Shown piece after piece: positions 1 through 6,030 of a stretch of 43,729 bases of DNA. The position numbers and the translations under genes were made by a program. The notes beneath the pieces are model-generated. The model saw only the letters and a list, made by a program, of their open reading frames with translations, was not told the DNA's origin and searched no databases. The DNA comes from a virus. The first letter of the stretch is position 1; each line of letters begins with the position of its first letter. The DNA lies in the IMG/VR virus record IMGVR_UViG_3300028025_002547, positions 1 to 43,729 of that record; one strand, written 5' to 3'.

Positions 1-2
1 GT

Positions 3-221
3 GAGGTTTCGTTTGGTGCTTGTTCCTACGGGTCTGGTGCTCTGTACGTTTCGTTTGTTCCTGTTCCTGAGGTTGCTGCTGTTTGGGTTGCTGTTAAGTC
101 GTTGGCGTTTGTTGATGACCATGATGGGGTCTCGTTGGCTTTTGCTGCTGACTGGTCTGTTGGTGGTGACAACTCTCGTGCTGCTGCTCTTGAAGCGTTG
201 TTAACTGCTATCAATGCTTAA
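3..221 (+). CDS. C-terminal part of an unknown protein (cut by left edge)
   Basis: The frame is open from the first bases and ends at TAA 219-221, giving 72 residues that finish with ...RAAALEALLTAINA. The segment is rich in Ala and Val (GCT and GTT codons) and visibly less AT-rich than the rest of the window. I do not recognise it. Two overlapping open frames exist here (another + frame ending at 204 and a - frame at 26-214). I prefer this frame because its residue composition looks like a soluble protein, whereas the other + frame is an improbable run of Leu and Arg. No start codon is visible. Confidence 0.5.
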   Translation, partial: EVSFGACSYGSGALYVSFVPVPEVAAVWVAVKSLAFVDDHDGVSLAFAADWSVGGDNSRAAALEALLTAINA

Positions 222-274
222 GATCTCTGCCTATTGGGTGTAACAACTCAATGGAGAGCGATCTTGCTCTATGG

Positions 275-291
275 GATGGTAACATACCATC
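275..291 (+). promoter_or_regulatory. Perfect hairpin, 7-bp stem with 3-nt loop, ahead of the early genes
   Basis: GATGGTA / ACA / TACCATC is an exact inverted repeat with a three-base loop, 31 bases before the first complete + strand gene. A second stem (AGAGC/GCTCT) lies just upstream at about 256-270. Known N4 virion RNA polymerase promoters are 5-7-bp stems with 3-base loops in which the template strand carries a purine at the loop centre; here the template-strand loop is TGT. The promoter role is inference, supported by the candidate virion RNA polymerase at 23897-27724. Confidence 0.4.
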
Positions 292-321
292 TGTGTCCGT
301 ACATAACTCAAGGAGATTAAC

Positions 322-519
322 ATGTACACAATCCTCAATGTCCTTACCGCTATCATGTGGTATGCTGCTGCATCATGGTCTATAGATCAGATCTATACTC
401 ATGATAACAATAGCCCTCTTATGATTGCTATTTTAGTTGCATCTGCTGCTTTAGCTGGTATGCAAGCAATTGATTTGATTAATAGCATCGAAGACAAACA
501 CAACCAAGGAGAACTGTAA
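322..519 (+). CDS. Small two-segment membrane protein, early gene
   Basis: This 65-aa protein starts at ATG 322 after a good ribosome binding site (AAGGAGATTAAC). It has two hydrophobic stretches, roughly residues 3-20 and 33-52, separated by a short polar loop (DQIYTHDNNS), and a charged C-terminus (EDKHNQGEL). That pattern suggests a small inner-membrane protein. Small membrane proteins are common among first-expressed phage genes, but no family is recognised. Its stop codon overlaps the next start (TAATG), so the two are translationally coupled. Confidence 0.7.
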   Translation: MYTILNVLTAIMWYAAASWSIDQIYTHDNNSPLMIAILVASAALAGMQAIDLINSIEDKHNQGEL

Positions 520-626
520 TGTACTACGTCTACCATAGACTCACTAAGGTATTGATTGCCAAGACAACATCAGTCAAGATACTCAATGAATACGATCCAA
601 CATACTATGAAGTAGTAACATACTAA
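519..626 (+). CDS. 35-aa hypothetical early protein
   Basis: The short frame starts at ATG 519, overlapping the stop of the previous gene (TAATG), with AAGGAG about 9 bases upstream. The product MYYVYHRLTK... is basic at its N-terminus and Tyr-rich (7 Tyr in 35 residues). Function is unknown. Support is the translational coupling and ribosome binding site only. Confidence 0.5.
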   Translation: MYYVYHRLTKVLIAKTTSVKILNEYDPTYYEVVTY

Positions 627-629
627 TAG

Positions 630-648
630 TATACTCTTCACGAGTATA
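630..648 (+). promoter_or_regulatory. Hairpin TATACTC / GAGTATA upstream of the 708 gene
   Basis: An exact 7-bp inverted repeat with a 5-base loop (TTCAC) starts 3 bases after the stop of the 35-aa gene and immediately precedes the first copy of the 26-bp repeat. It is not followed by a T-run, so it is not a typical terminator. It could be an RNA processing site or a hairpin promoter. Confidence 0.35.
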
Positions 649-651
649 AGT

Positions 652-677
652 GAGACCACTTGGGGTAAGTACCAAGG
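652..677 (+). repeat. 26-bp intergenic direct repeat, copy 1
   Basis: A 26-base sequence beginning GAGACCACTTGGGG and ending GTAAGTACCAAGG is repeated exactly at 1031-1056. It contains an inverted repeat (CTTGG ... CCAAG, with GGTA/TACC nested inside). Both copies lie in intergenic gaps about 30 bases upstream of a ribosome binding site, on the same strand as the genes. This suggests a shared regulatory or RNA-processing element for the early transcripts. Confidence 0.7.
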
Positions 678-707
678 ATAGTTATCATCAACCTGAAAGG
701 AAACATC

Positions 708-998
708 ATGGAAGCTCAAGTAATTAAACAAGCATTCGCTATCAAAGGCGATACCACAACAAACGCTTACACAGCTACACCATCTATCTTGATGGCAGTC
801 TTTGTAGACAAAGAGAACCGTTACTGGTATGCCGTGGATGACCAACAAGTTATCCGCAAGATGTCCATCACTCGTGATGTAGAACATGCTCGTAGAGAGT
901 ATAAGATTGCTCGTAACCTTGTAGGCAAGAAAGTACACTTCGGTGTAACACAAGGATGGGATGGTAATGTATGGTTCAATGAAGTAGTCGAAGCATAG
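708..998 (+). CDS. Hypothetical early protein, 96 aa
   Basis: ATG 708 follows GAAAGGAAACATC, a clear ribosome binding site. The protein MEAQVIKQAFAIKGD... is soluble, with a central charged segment (TRDVEHARREYKIARN) and a conserved-looking tail containing GWDGNVWFNEVVEA. I do not recognise a family. It stands as a single gene between two intergenic elements that each hold the same 26-bp repeat, so it may have its own transcription or processing unit. The 168-aa frame on the opposite strand is an antisense shadow. Confidence 0.7.
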   Translation: MEAQVIKQAFAIKGDTTTNAYTATPSILMAVFVDKENRYWYAVDDQQVIRKMSITRDVEHARREYKIARNLVGKKVHFGVTQGWDGNVWFNEVVEA

Positions 999-1030
999 AC
1001 CATGAATGCTCTTCTCGGGTAGACAACGGA

Positions 1031-1056
1031 GAGACCACTTGGGGTAAGTACCAAGG
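1031..1056 (+). repeat. 26-bp intergenic direct repeat, copy 2
   Basis: This is an exact second copy of the repeat at 652-677, placed 33 bases before the next start codon. The flanking sequences differ, so the conservation is limited to the 26-base unit itself with its CTTGG/CCAAG inverted repeat. Confidence 0.7.
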
Positions 1057-1088
1057 TTACATAACACACTCAACACAAGGGGATAAAC

Positions 1089-1337
1089 ATGAAATACATA
1101 CTGTTAACACCAGTAACACCAGAAGACTTCTGCCTCGATACCTTCGAGGAAGTACAAGAGTCAGCACAAGAGTTCGGATGTGACATAATGTTATCAACAA
1201 AGATAACCGGAGGTGTTGTAGGTTTCTTCACAGCCAAGACAAAGGAAGCACTAGAAGGAATGTGCTCACAGGTAGACCTAGATGGTACCGTATTAGGGTA
1301 CTCAGAGACCTATGACCAACTAGTAGTGATCTCTTAA
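1089..1337 (+). CDS. Hypothetical early protein, 82 aa
   Basis: ATG 1089 is preceded by ACAAGGGGATAAAC. The protein (MKYILLTPVTPEDFCLD...) is acidic, with no membrane segment, and resembles a small alpha/beta domain (alternating Val/Ile strands and a Glu-rich helix FEEVQESAQEF). No family is recognised. It probably forms a unit with the 57-aa gene 9 bases downstream. Confidence 0.65.
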   Translation: MKYILLTPVTPEDFCLDTFEEVQESAQEFGCDIMLSTKITGGVVGFFTAKTKEALEGMCSQVDLDGTVLGYSETYDQLVVIS

Positions 1338-1346
1338 GGACTATAC

Positions 1347-1520
1347 ATGAACTACAGTACCTATAAGACGTTACCAGTAGAACAGTACCTAGAAGAACTT
1401 AAACAAGAAAGGGATAGGAGGGTATACCAGAGGACAAAATCTCTGCAGGAAGCACTACAAGGATATACCCAAATGTATACCTCGACTGAAGACTTGAGGG
1501 AGGTTATGCAGAGAACGTAG
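1347..1520 (+). CDS. 57-aa charged hypothetical protein
   Basis: ATG 1347 follows the ribosome binding site TTAAGGACTATAC. The product is highly charged and probably helical (EQYLEELKQERDRRVYQRTK), ending REVMQRT. A function cannot be assigned. Confidence 0.55.
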   Translation: MNYSTYKTLPVEQYLEELKQERDRRVYQRTKSLQEALQGYTQMYTSTEDLREVMQRT

Positions 1521-1584
1521 CGAGAGGAGGTTTTTTGTAGAAAATCTTTTTGTGTGGTCGTAAGTGAAACAAAGGAGCAATCAA

Positions 1585-1788
1585 ATGACAAGAGACGAAT
1601 TCAAACAACGATGGGAATCAAACGACAACGGTGGTGGAATCACATATGATGACATAGCCGACTGTGCAAAAGAATGGGGTTTGTTCAAAACACCAAAAAC
1701 ATGCCAAATAAATGCTGTTCGTTACGCAGTTCTAAAAGAAGCTAACACAGTTGATGCTGAAGAGTTTGCACCTGAAGAAATCAATTAA
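1585..1788 (+). CDS. Hypothetical phage protein, 67 aa
   Basis: I chose ATG 1585 because AAAGGAGC lies 8 bases upstream; an in-frame GTG at 1564 would place that site inside the gene. The protein (MTRDEFKQRWESNDNGGGIT...) has a helical, acidic character, with the segment YDDIADCAKEWGL and a C-terminus rich in Glu. It resembles small unassigned phage proteins, but no function is known to me. Confidence 0.65.
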   Translation: MTRDEFKQRWESNDNGGGITYDDIADCAKEWGLFKTPKTCQINAVRYAVLKEANTVDAEEFAPEEIN

Positions 1789-1799
1789 AAAGAAATCAA

Positions 1800-2126
1800 A
1801 TGACAAACCATATACACCACGACTGTATCATAGCATGGGCTAAAGGCGCTGAGGTAGAGTTCTTATCTGACAGTAAAAAATGGGTAAACGCTAACACACC
1901 TATGTGGTGGACAGATGTACAGTATCGAGTCAAACCAGAACCAATCATCCGAGACGTAACCCACAACCTCTACATTAACAGTGTAGAAGAACTAGCCTTA
2001 GCATTCGAAGAGAAAGGAGTAGGCAGAGTACATCCAGCATACAAACTCATAGGCTCAATCAAACTTACGTTCCAAGACGGCGTAATCGTTAACTATTCAA
2101 ACACAATCATCAATGGAGTAACATAA
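1800..2126 (+). CDS. Hypothetical phage protein with W-x-YRVKP motif, 108 aa
   Basis: The N-terminal half (IIAWAKGAEVEFLSDSKKW ... MWWTDVQYRVKPEP) matches a pattern seen in many phage hypotheticals: a helix, a short strand, then Trp followed by YR[VI]KP. The function of that family is not known. It lies 11 bases after the previous stop and overlaps the next start by one base (ATAATG), so the genes from here to about 3.6 kb form one translationally coupled series. Confidence 0.7.
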   Translation: MTNHIHHDCIIAWAKGAEVEFLSDSKKWVNANTPMWWTDVQYRVKPEPIIRDVTHNLYINSVEELALAFEEKGVGRVHPAYKLIGSIKLTFQDGVIVNYSNTIINGVT

Positions 2127-2551
2127 TGAATCCAGAAATCAAACAACTATGGTTAGATGCCTTACGTTCAGGTAAATACGAGCAAGGTAAGCTAATGCTC
2201 AGACCAACCGATAACAGCTATTGTTGTCTAGGTGTGTTATGTGAAATAGCACAAGAAAAAGGTATCGGTCAATACGTTCCTTCAGAAGAACATGCAGGAT
2301 TCACATTCCAACATAAAGATAGTGATGATTGTTATGACTTCTACTATGAAGACTCTGAACTTCCTTGGACAATCAAACAATGGGCAGGTTTAGATAATGA
2401 AAATCCTAAAGTAACAATGAATGAAAGGAACATTAAAGAAGGATATAAAGGAATAATCCAAAGTGAAAAAGTATTAAGCTTAGCTGAGTTAAACGACAAC
2501 TTCAGTTATTCATTCACAGAATTAGCAGACATCATCGAGGAGCAATTATGA
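2126..2551 (+). CDS. Conserved phage hypothetical protein, 141 aa
   Basis: The protein opens with LWLDALRSGKYEQGKLMLRP and continues with YCCLGVLCEIA, then LPWTIKQWAGLDNENP and a final LAELNDNFSYSFTELADIIEE. This order of motifs is typical of a widespread phage protein family of unknown function that I recognise by pattern only. The start ATG 2126 overlaps the previous stop, and the stop overlaps the next start (TTATGA). Confidence 0.75.
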   Translation: MNPEIKQLWLDALRSGKYEQGKLMLRPTDNSYCCLGVLCEIAQEKGIGQYVPSEEHAGFTFQHKDSDDCYDFYYEDSELPWTIKQWAGLDNENPKVTMNERNIKEGYKGIIQSEKVLSLAELNDNFSYSFTELADIIEEQL

Positions 2552-2787
2552 TTAAAAGGGATCCAAACATGGGTACATTACTCACAAAGAACGTCACATA
2601 CACACTTACTCTTGACCAAGAACAGTTAGACATCCTTGAAGAACTTCTAGGTTCTGTAGGTGGTATTGGTAATGTAAGAAATATAACTGACGGACTACAA
2701 TTTGAACTTGAAAAGCATGTAACAAGAAACAGCGATTCATTTGAAACAAAATACTTCAAAGAAGATACATTCGTAGAGGTCAAATAA
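2548..2787 (+). CDS. Hypothetical protein, 79 aa
   Basis: It starts at ATG 2548 within the stop of the previous gene, with GAGGAGC upstream. A second in-frame ATG (codon 8) is possible. The sequence VTYTLTLDQEQLDILEELLG suggests a small domain sensing or binding through a beta hairpin plus helix. No family is assigned. Confidence 0.6.
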   Translation: MIKRDPNMGTLLTKNVTYTLTLDQEQLDILEELLGSVGGIGNVRNITDGLQFELEKHVTRNSDSFETKYFKEDTFVEVK

Positions 2788-2990
2788 TGTTCGAAGCATT
2801 ACTCATCATCCTGTCAATAGTCCTTGTATCATACATTCTGATATTCGTAACAGACTATATGCTAAATGACTCCGATCAACAACGTCTCAATAAAGAATAC
2901 TCAGAGAAAGCCAAACAACATAATGAGCTTATGGTAAGAAAGGAGTCAGTTCCTTCCTCCCTTAAAAAGGAGAGTAGTAATGGCTCATAG
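2787..2990 (+). CDS. Single-pass membrane protein, 67 aa
   Basis: A hydrophobic N-terminal segment (MFEALLIILSIVLVSYILIF, residues 1-20) is followed by a charged helix (QQRLNKEYSEKAKQHNELM). This topology fits a small anchored protein with a cytoplasmic tail. Start and stop overlap the neighbours by one and eleven bases. Function is unknown. Confidence 0.65.
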   Translation: MFEALLIILSIVLVSYILIFVTDYMLNDSDQQRLNKEYSEKAKQHNELMVRKESVPSSLKKESSNGS

Positions 2991-3162
2991 TGCTGCTGAA
3001 ATATACAATGCTCTAATACTGCGTATCAAAGCTAAAGTCAAAGCAGACATATCCATTGTGTATGATCCTGAAACTGGTATCCAAAAACATTTTCTTAAGG
3101 GTAAATTATTAAAAGTTAAAAAGGTATCCGATGGAACAAAACCTAACAGCAATAATCTATGA
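2980..3162 (+). CDS. Basic hypothetical protein, 60 aa
   Basis: ATG 2980 lies behind AAAGGAGAGTAGTA. The protein is strongly basic (RIKAKVKADIS..., KHFLKGKLLKVKKV), compatible with nucleic acid binding, though no motif is recognised. The last 32 bases overlap the start of the deaminase-like gene. Confidence 0.55.
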   Translation: MAHSAAEIYNALILRIKAKVKADISIVYDPETGIQKHFLKGKLLKVKKVSDGTKPNSNNL

Positions 3163-3436
3163 CAAGAAAGGAAGAATCTTAAGTATAGGTAAAAACAGTT
3201 ATACCAAGACACATCCTTTTCAGGCGTTACATGCTAAAAAGCAAAATATGCCTGAGAGAATCTTTTTACATGCTGAAGTTTCAGCTATTGTGAGATGTCC
3301 TGATATATCCAAAGCACATAAGATGCTTATCATCAGGACAAACAAAGAAGGCAGACACATGTATGCAAAACCTTGTGCCATATGTATGTCTGCTATCGAG
3401 TCAGTAAACATTAACCAAATTAAATGGAGTATTTAA
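3131..3436 (+). CDS. Cytidine/deoxycytidylate deaminase-like protein, 101 aa
   Basis: The zinc-binding signature of the cytidine deaminase superfamily is visible: HAEV at residues 47-50 (His ligand, catalytic Glu49) and PCAIC at 81-85 (Cys82, Cys85). The protein is short for a dCMP deaminase (typically about 150 aa) and lacks an obvious allosteric or substrate loop, so whether it acts on a nucleotide, a nucleoside or a nucleic acid is open. A second, standard-length dCMP deaminase is encoded at 11492-11959. Confidence 0.75.
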   Translation: MEQNLTAIIYDKKGRILSIGKNSYTKTHPFQALHAKKQNMPERIFLHAEVSAIVRCPDISKAHKMLIIRTNKEGRHMYAKPCAICMSAIESVNINQIKWSI

Positions 3437-3437
3437 A

Positions 3438-3608
3438 ATGTTCTTAGCTATTCTACGTGATGACTTCTCTTTAATGGGTATCGGTGAATCTATTGAAGAA
3501 GCTTTCGAATCTCTTCATGACCAAGAGTCAGGTGTTGAGATTGATGACTGTGACTTCTATGACCTAGTCAATCCAACTCGATACACTTATACTTTAGTAC
3601 AACGCTGA
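3438..3608 (+). CDS. 56-aa acidic hypothetical protein
   Basis: The frame starts at ATG 3438, one base after the deaminase-like gene stop, with TGGAGT upstream. The product (MFLAILRDDFSLMG...) is acidic, with a central IEEAFESLHDQES helix. Function is unknown. It is the last + strand gene before the candidate origin. Confidence 0.55.
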   Translation: MFLAILRDDFSLMGIGESIEEAFESLHDQESGVEIDDCDFYDLVNPTRYTYTLVQR

Positions 3609-3613
3609 AATTT

Positions 3614-3631
3614 AGTTGTCCCCTAATAGGG
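3614..3631 (+). promoter_or_regulatory. Putative promoter for the phage T7-type RNA polymerase (P1)
   Basis: AGTTGTCCCCTAATAGGG matches the six-member motif found in this window. The end CTAATAGGGA resembles the initiation part of T7-family promoters (CTATAGGGA). It is directly followed by the AT-rich segment 3635-3770, as in a T7-like origin. The nearest + gene downstream on the same strand is SSB at 4225. Confidence 0.6.
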
Positions 3632-3770
3632 AATTTCTAAAATAAAGTAATTATTAATATATTATTAATAAAAATACTTAATTAAGATAAATAAAAAAGA
3701 GAACAATAAATAAGGATATATCCTTAATTACTATTCTCTTAGTATATCGATAGATAGACTATCTATATAT
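3632..3770. other. Candidate replication origin: AT-rich, palindromic segment
   Basis: Bases 3635-3695 are almost entirely A and T. They contain a direct repeat (ATTATTAAT twice within about 20 bases) and TTAATTAA. A 44-bp imperfect palindrome (3697-3740) and a 17-bp near-perfect palindrome, ATAGATAG-A-CTATCTAT (about 3750-3766), follow. No gene fits here. A phage promoter followed by an AT-rich stretch is the arrangement of the T7 primary origin, hence this inference. Confidence 0.45.
3697..3740 (-). terminator. Palindromic terminator behind the small-terminase-like gene
   Basis: AAGAGAA at 3697-3703 pairs with TTCTCTT at 3734-3740, with the perfect inner palindrome AAGGATATATCCTT. Read on the - strand the structure is followed by a T-run, which fits a factor-independent terminator ending the - strand transcript from 4169. 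Confidence 0.55.
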
Positions 3771-3773
3771 TAC

Positions 3774-4169
3774 TTACTCTGATAGACCTTCTTCGGAGAT
3801 TATCTTCTTAAGTTCTTCATCAGTAAGATCCACTGTCTTGTTAGTATTAGTCTGTTCAATCCGAGCTAGCTTAGGATTCTCATACTCTGCTATCATATTA
3901 GCGTATCTAGCTGCATCTTCAAAGTTATCTTCCTGAAGTGCTTTAAACATTGCCATTCTAAGCACATCAAGAGAAGATACCTGAGGAAGATCATCTAAAG
4001 CTCTTTGAAAGGCTTTAGCCGTTATCTTAAATTCCTCTGCTAACTTAACGTTAAGTGACCTAGATGCTGCACTCTTAAGCTGATTAGCTCGTGCAGTCTC
4101 CGAGGTAATAACCTTAAGATTAGCTAAGGAATTTGGGTGTATTCCTTTTGACATATTTTTAATCCTCAT
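3774..4169 (-). CDS. Putative terminase small subunit-like protein, 131 aa
   Basis: This is the only - strand gene within the + block. The N-terminus holds the segment GIHPNSLANL; the middle (SLDVLRMAMFKALQEDNFEDA) and the end (YENPKLARIEQ ... DLTDEELKKIISEEG) resemble small terminase or DNA-maturation proteins of podoviruses, judged by pattern. Such proteins recognise phage DNA for packaging. Two starts are possible: ATG 4169 (AGGA 7 bases upstream) or ATG 4154 (GAGGAT upstream, giving 126 aa starting MSKGIHPNS). A phage-type promoter lies immediately upstream on the same strand and a terminator behind it, so it is an independent, probably late-expressed unit. The family call is moderate. 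Confidence 0.55.
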   Translation of the reverse strand: MRIKNMSKGIHPNSLANLKVITSETARANQLKSAASRSLNVKLAEEFKITAKAFQRALDDLPQVSSLDVLRMAMFKALQEDNFEDAARYANMIAEYENPKLARIEQTNTNKTVDLTDEELKKIISEEGLSE

Positions 4170-4177
4170 AGTAGTTT

Positions 4178-4193
4178 CCTATTAGGGGACTAC
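4178..4193 (-). promoter_or_regulatory. Putative phage RNA polymerase promoter (P2, - strand)
   Basis: On the - strand the sequence is GTAGTCCCCTAATAGG, one base different from the AGTTGTCCCCTAATAGG consensus. It lies 8 bases before the ATG at 4169 and points into that gene. It faces P1 at 3614, so transcripts from the two would converge. Confidence 0.6.
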
Positions 4194-4224
4194 TCATTCA
4201 CTACTTAAATCCACAGGAAATATC

Positions 4225-4734
4225 ATGACAACAGCAACAAATGAAACAGTTAACGTAATCATCAAAGATGTAGAATTACACTGGGCTAAATTAGATAAGC
4301 CAGTTGATCCCTTCGGTACTCTGCAATATGAGTTACAGATTCAGGCTCCCAAGAAACGTGAGAAAGAATTATCTGCTTTCGGTAAAGTTAAAGTTATCGA
4401 TGGTGGTAAAATCTCTATTAACCTGAAAAAGAAAGCAGTTAAGGCTGATGGTTCTGATGCTGCTAAAGTACGTGTTGTAGATGCCACTAAAGAAGCACTT
4501 GATCCAAAGCTTATCGGTAATGGTTCTATAGGTAATGTTATGGTTATGCAGAAGCCTTATGAAATCAAAGCACCTAATGGTAAAGTAACCAAGTCAGGTA
4601 TCTCTAATATGCTTACTGCTGTACAAGTTACTAAGCTTGTTAAATATGAGCGTAATAATGAGAACTTTGTAGACTTCGATGCTGAAGAGTCTACTGGTGT
4701 TACAGCCGCTTCAGGTGATGATTCACCATTCTAA
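4225..4734 (+). CDS. Single-stranded DNA-binding protein (T7 gp2.5-like)
   Basis: The 169-aa protein has the composition and layout of T7-type SSBs: an OB-fold-like core (VELHWAKLDKPVDPFGTLQYELQIQ ...) with many basic residues and an acidic C-terminal tail ending DDSPF. A tail of acidic residues finishing in Phe is the contact point for DNA polymerase and primase-helicase in this family. It would coat ssDNA during replication and recombination. ATG 4225 follows CAGGAAATATC. It is alone between a - strand gene and a strong terminator, so it is a separate transcription unit. Confidence 0.75.
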   Translation: MTTATNETVNVIIKDVELHWAKLDKPVDPFGTLQYELQIQAPKKREKELSAFGKVKVIDGGKISINLKKKAVKADGSDAAKVRVVDATKEALDPKLIGNGSIGNVMVMQKPYEIKAPNGKVTKSGISNMLTAVQVTKLVKYERNNENFVDFDAEESTGVTAASGDDSPF

Positions 4735-4763
4735 ATATCAGTTAGTCATAACTGACTAATATT

Positions 4764-4798
4764 AACCCTTCAAGGAATCCTCTTTGAAGGGTTTTTTA
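4764..4798 (+). terminator. Factor-independent terminator after SSB
   Basis: AACCCTTCAA (4764-4773) and TTGAAGGGTT (4784-4793) form a perfect 10-bp stem with a 10-base loop, followed by TTTTTT. A smaller stem-loop, CAGTTA/TAACTG, precedes it at 4739-4754. Confidence 0.85.
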
Positions 4799-4812
4799 AT
4801 CAAAGGTACAAT

Positions 4813-5031
4813 ATGTATAAGTTTCATTTCAACAACAAAGACACAACACACCTAGATTATCCTACAGGAGAAATGTTAACTAAAATGTCATGTGCATTAA
4901 TCTCATACAAAATTAATGAAGATCATCATGATGTCGAACTGAATATAAACAACAATAATTTCAGAAAAGAAGATCTAGAAGAATTCATTGCTTTCTTAAC
5001 TGCTCTAAACAACAAACTCAAAGGACTCTAA
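4813..5031 (+). CDS. Hypothetical protein, 72 aa
   Basis: This is the first gene after the SSB terminator. It is Asn- and His-rich in the middle (DHHDVELNINNNNFRK) and ends with a helix (EDLEEFIAFLTALNNKLKGL). No family is recognised. It starts the tightly packed series that runs to 10.9 kb. Confidence 0.6.
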   Translation: MYKFHFNNKDTTHLDYPTGEMLTKMSCALISYKINEDHHDVELNINNNNFRKEDLEEFIAFLTALNNKLKGL

Positions 5032-5032
5032 A

Positions 5033-5419
5033 ATGGCTAAGCTCAACAAAGACCAAGTAAAATACGCTGTTCAACGTGCTAATAACAAACTAAATGAAAA
5101 ACGTGATAATCTACAAAAGAGTATTCCTGAAGTAAAAGACCCTCGATATGATGCTAAAAAAGTGTATAACGCATTATACTCAGGTGAAGTAATGTCTTTT
5201 GAAACCTTCGAAAAGAAATTTGAAAATAGTTACTACTTTGCTAATGGTGTTCGTGAATTAATTGAAAATAATGTAGGTTTCATGGATGAATATAACCGTT
5301 ATCAATTATTAATGACTAAATTCTGTGAAGATATTAACGAACAACGTACCGCTATCCAAGATAAGCTATACCTCTCAGATGATGCTGCTGAAGTATTAGC
5401 CTTAATTGATGCCCTCTAA
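5033..5419 (+). CDS. Helical, charged hypothetical protein, 128 aa
   Basis: The start lies one base after the previous stop, with AAAGGACTC upstream. The protein begins with a basic coiled-coil-like helix (AVQRANNKLNEKRDNLQKS) and ends DAAEVLALIDAL. No enzyme motif is visible. It may be a DNA- or protein-binding accessory factor, but this is a guess from composition. Confidence 0.6.
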   Translation: MAKLNKDQVKYAVQRANNKLNEKRDNLQKSIPEVKDPRYDAKKVYNALYSGEVMSFETFEKKFENSYYFANGVRELIENNVGFMDEYNRYQLLMTKFCEDINEQRTAIQDKLYLSDDAAEVLALIDAL

Positions 5420-5615
5420 AGCTCGTAGTCTTTTTGTAGCATTCATATGTATGTATCTAGGACTGTACATCCTGATACCATCATCTGTAGAACCGCATAA
5501 AACAAGTGAATTAATAGCTATGGCTAAAATGCGTTCTAAAGAAAAAGTATGCTATAAAACAAAACTAAAACCTTCTCTTAAAAAACAATGTGAAAGATGG
5601 GGTATTTATAGATGA
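5409..5615 (+). CDS. Small membrane-anchored basic protein, 68 aa
   Basis: ATG 5409 overlaps the end of the previous gene by 11 bases; a TTG two codons... one codon earlier is less likely. Residues 7-25 (SLFVAFICMYLGLYILIPS) form a membrane segment or uncleaved signal. The rest is basic with two or three Cys (KVCYKTKLKPSLKKQCERW). The Cys pair in a predicted periplasmic tail could form a disulfide. Confidence 0.6.
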   Translation: MPSKARSLFVAFICMYLGLYILIPSSVEPHKTSELIAMAKMRSKEKVCYKTKLKPSLKKQCERWGIYR

Positions 5616-5749
5616 ATGAAGTCCAACAATTCTACGAAGCTATCCGTAAGAAGTGGCCTAATCCTTCTCGCCCTTGGGAAGAACTCCATCCACAAGAACA
5701 AATAATTCTTGTACAAGCTATCAACATGATTCTACAGGTGTTACAATGA
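5612..5749 (+). CDS. 45-aa hypothetical protein
   Basis: ATG 5612 overlaps the stop of the preceding gene (AGATGA) and its own stop overlaps the next start (CAATGA). The product MNEVQQFYEAIRKKWPNPSRPW... looks like a real compact helical protein with Trp and Pro. No function is known. Confidence 0.6.
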   Translation: MNEVQQFYEAIRKKWPNPSRPWEELHPQEQIILVQAINMILQVLQ

Positions 5750-6030
5750 ACGATATCTACGAAGGTCAATTTGAGACAGACGTCCTATGGGACTTCGACT
5801 ATACAAGTTATGAAGATACAGAAACTGTAGTAACATACACTGTAGAACCCGCAGAACCATGGGTAGGTATCATGAATGACAGTTACGAATATGAAGTAAT
5901 CTTATATCGTGATAACAAACCAGTTCTAAACATTACTGATAGCTTATCTAGCGTAGATAATGTAGCTATCCACAATGCTTGCGTACAAAACTTCAAGGAG
6001 GTATTCGATGGTCAATACGAACCATTCTAA
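5746..6030 (+). CDS. Acidic hypothetical protein, 94 aa
   Basis: ATG 5746 sits in the ATGA overlap with the preceding stop; the longer open frame upstream lacks a better start. The protein is very acidic and Tyr-rich (FETDVLWDFDYTSYEDTETV). Strongly acidic small phage proteins are sometimes DNA mimics that block host nucleases, but nothing specific supports that here. Confidence 0.65.
   Translation: MNDIYEGQFETDVLWDFDYTSYEDTETVVTYTVEPAEPWVGIMNDSYEYEVILYRDNKPVLNITDSLSSVDNVAIHNACVQNFKEVFDGQYEPF

Noticed and set aside
652-1056. The 26-bp repeats as a CRISPR array or attachment site
   Set aside because: There are only two copies, 350 bases apart with a gene between, and no integrase or cas gene in the window.
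570-1076. 168-aa open frame on the - strand over the early genes
   Set aside because: It is antisense to the better supported + gene at 708-998 with a ribosome binding site, is Cys/Tyr/Ser-rich without a coherent domain, and crosses both copies of the intergenic repeat.
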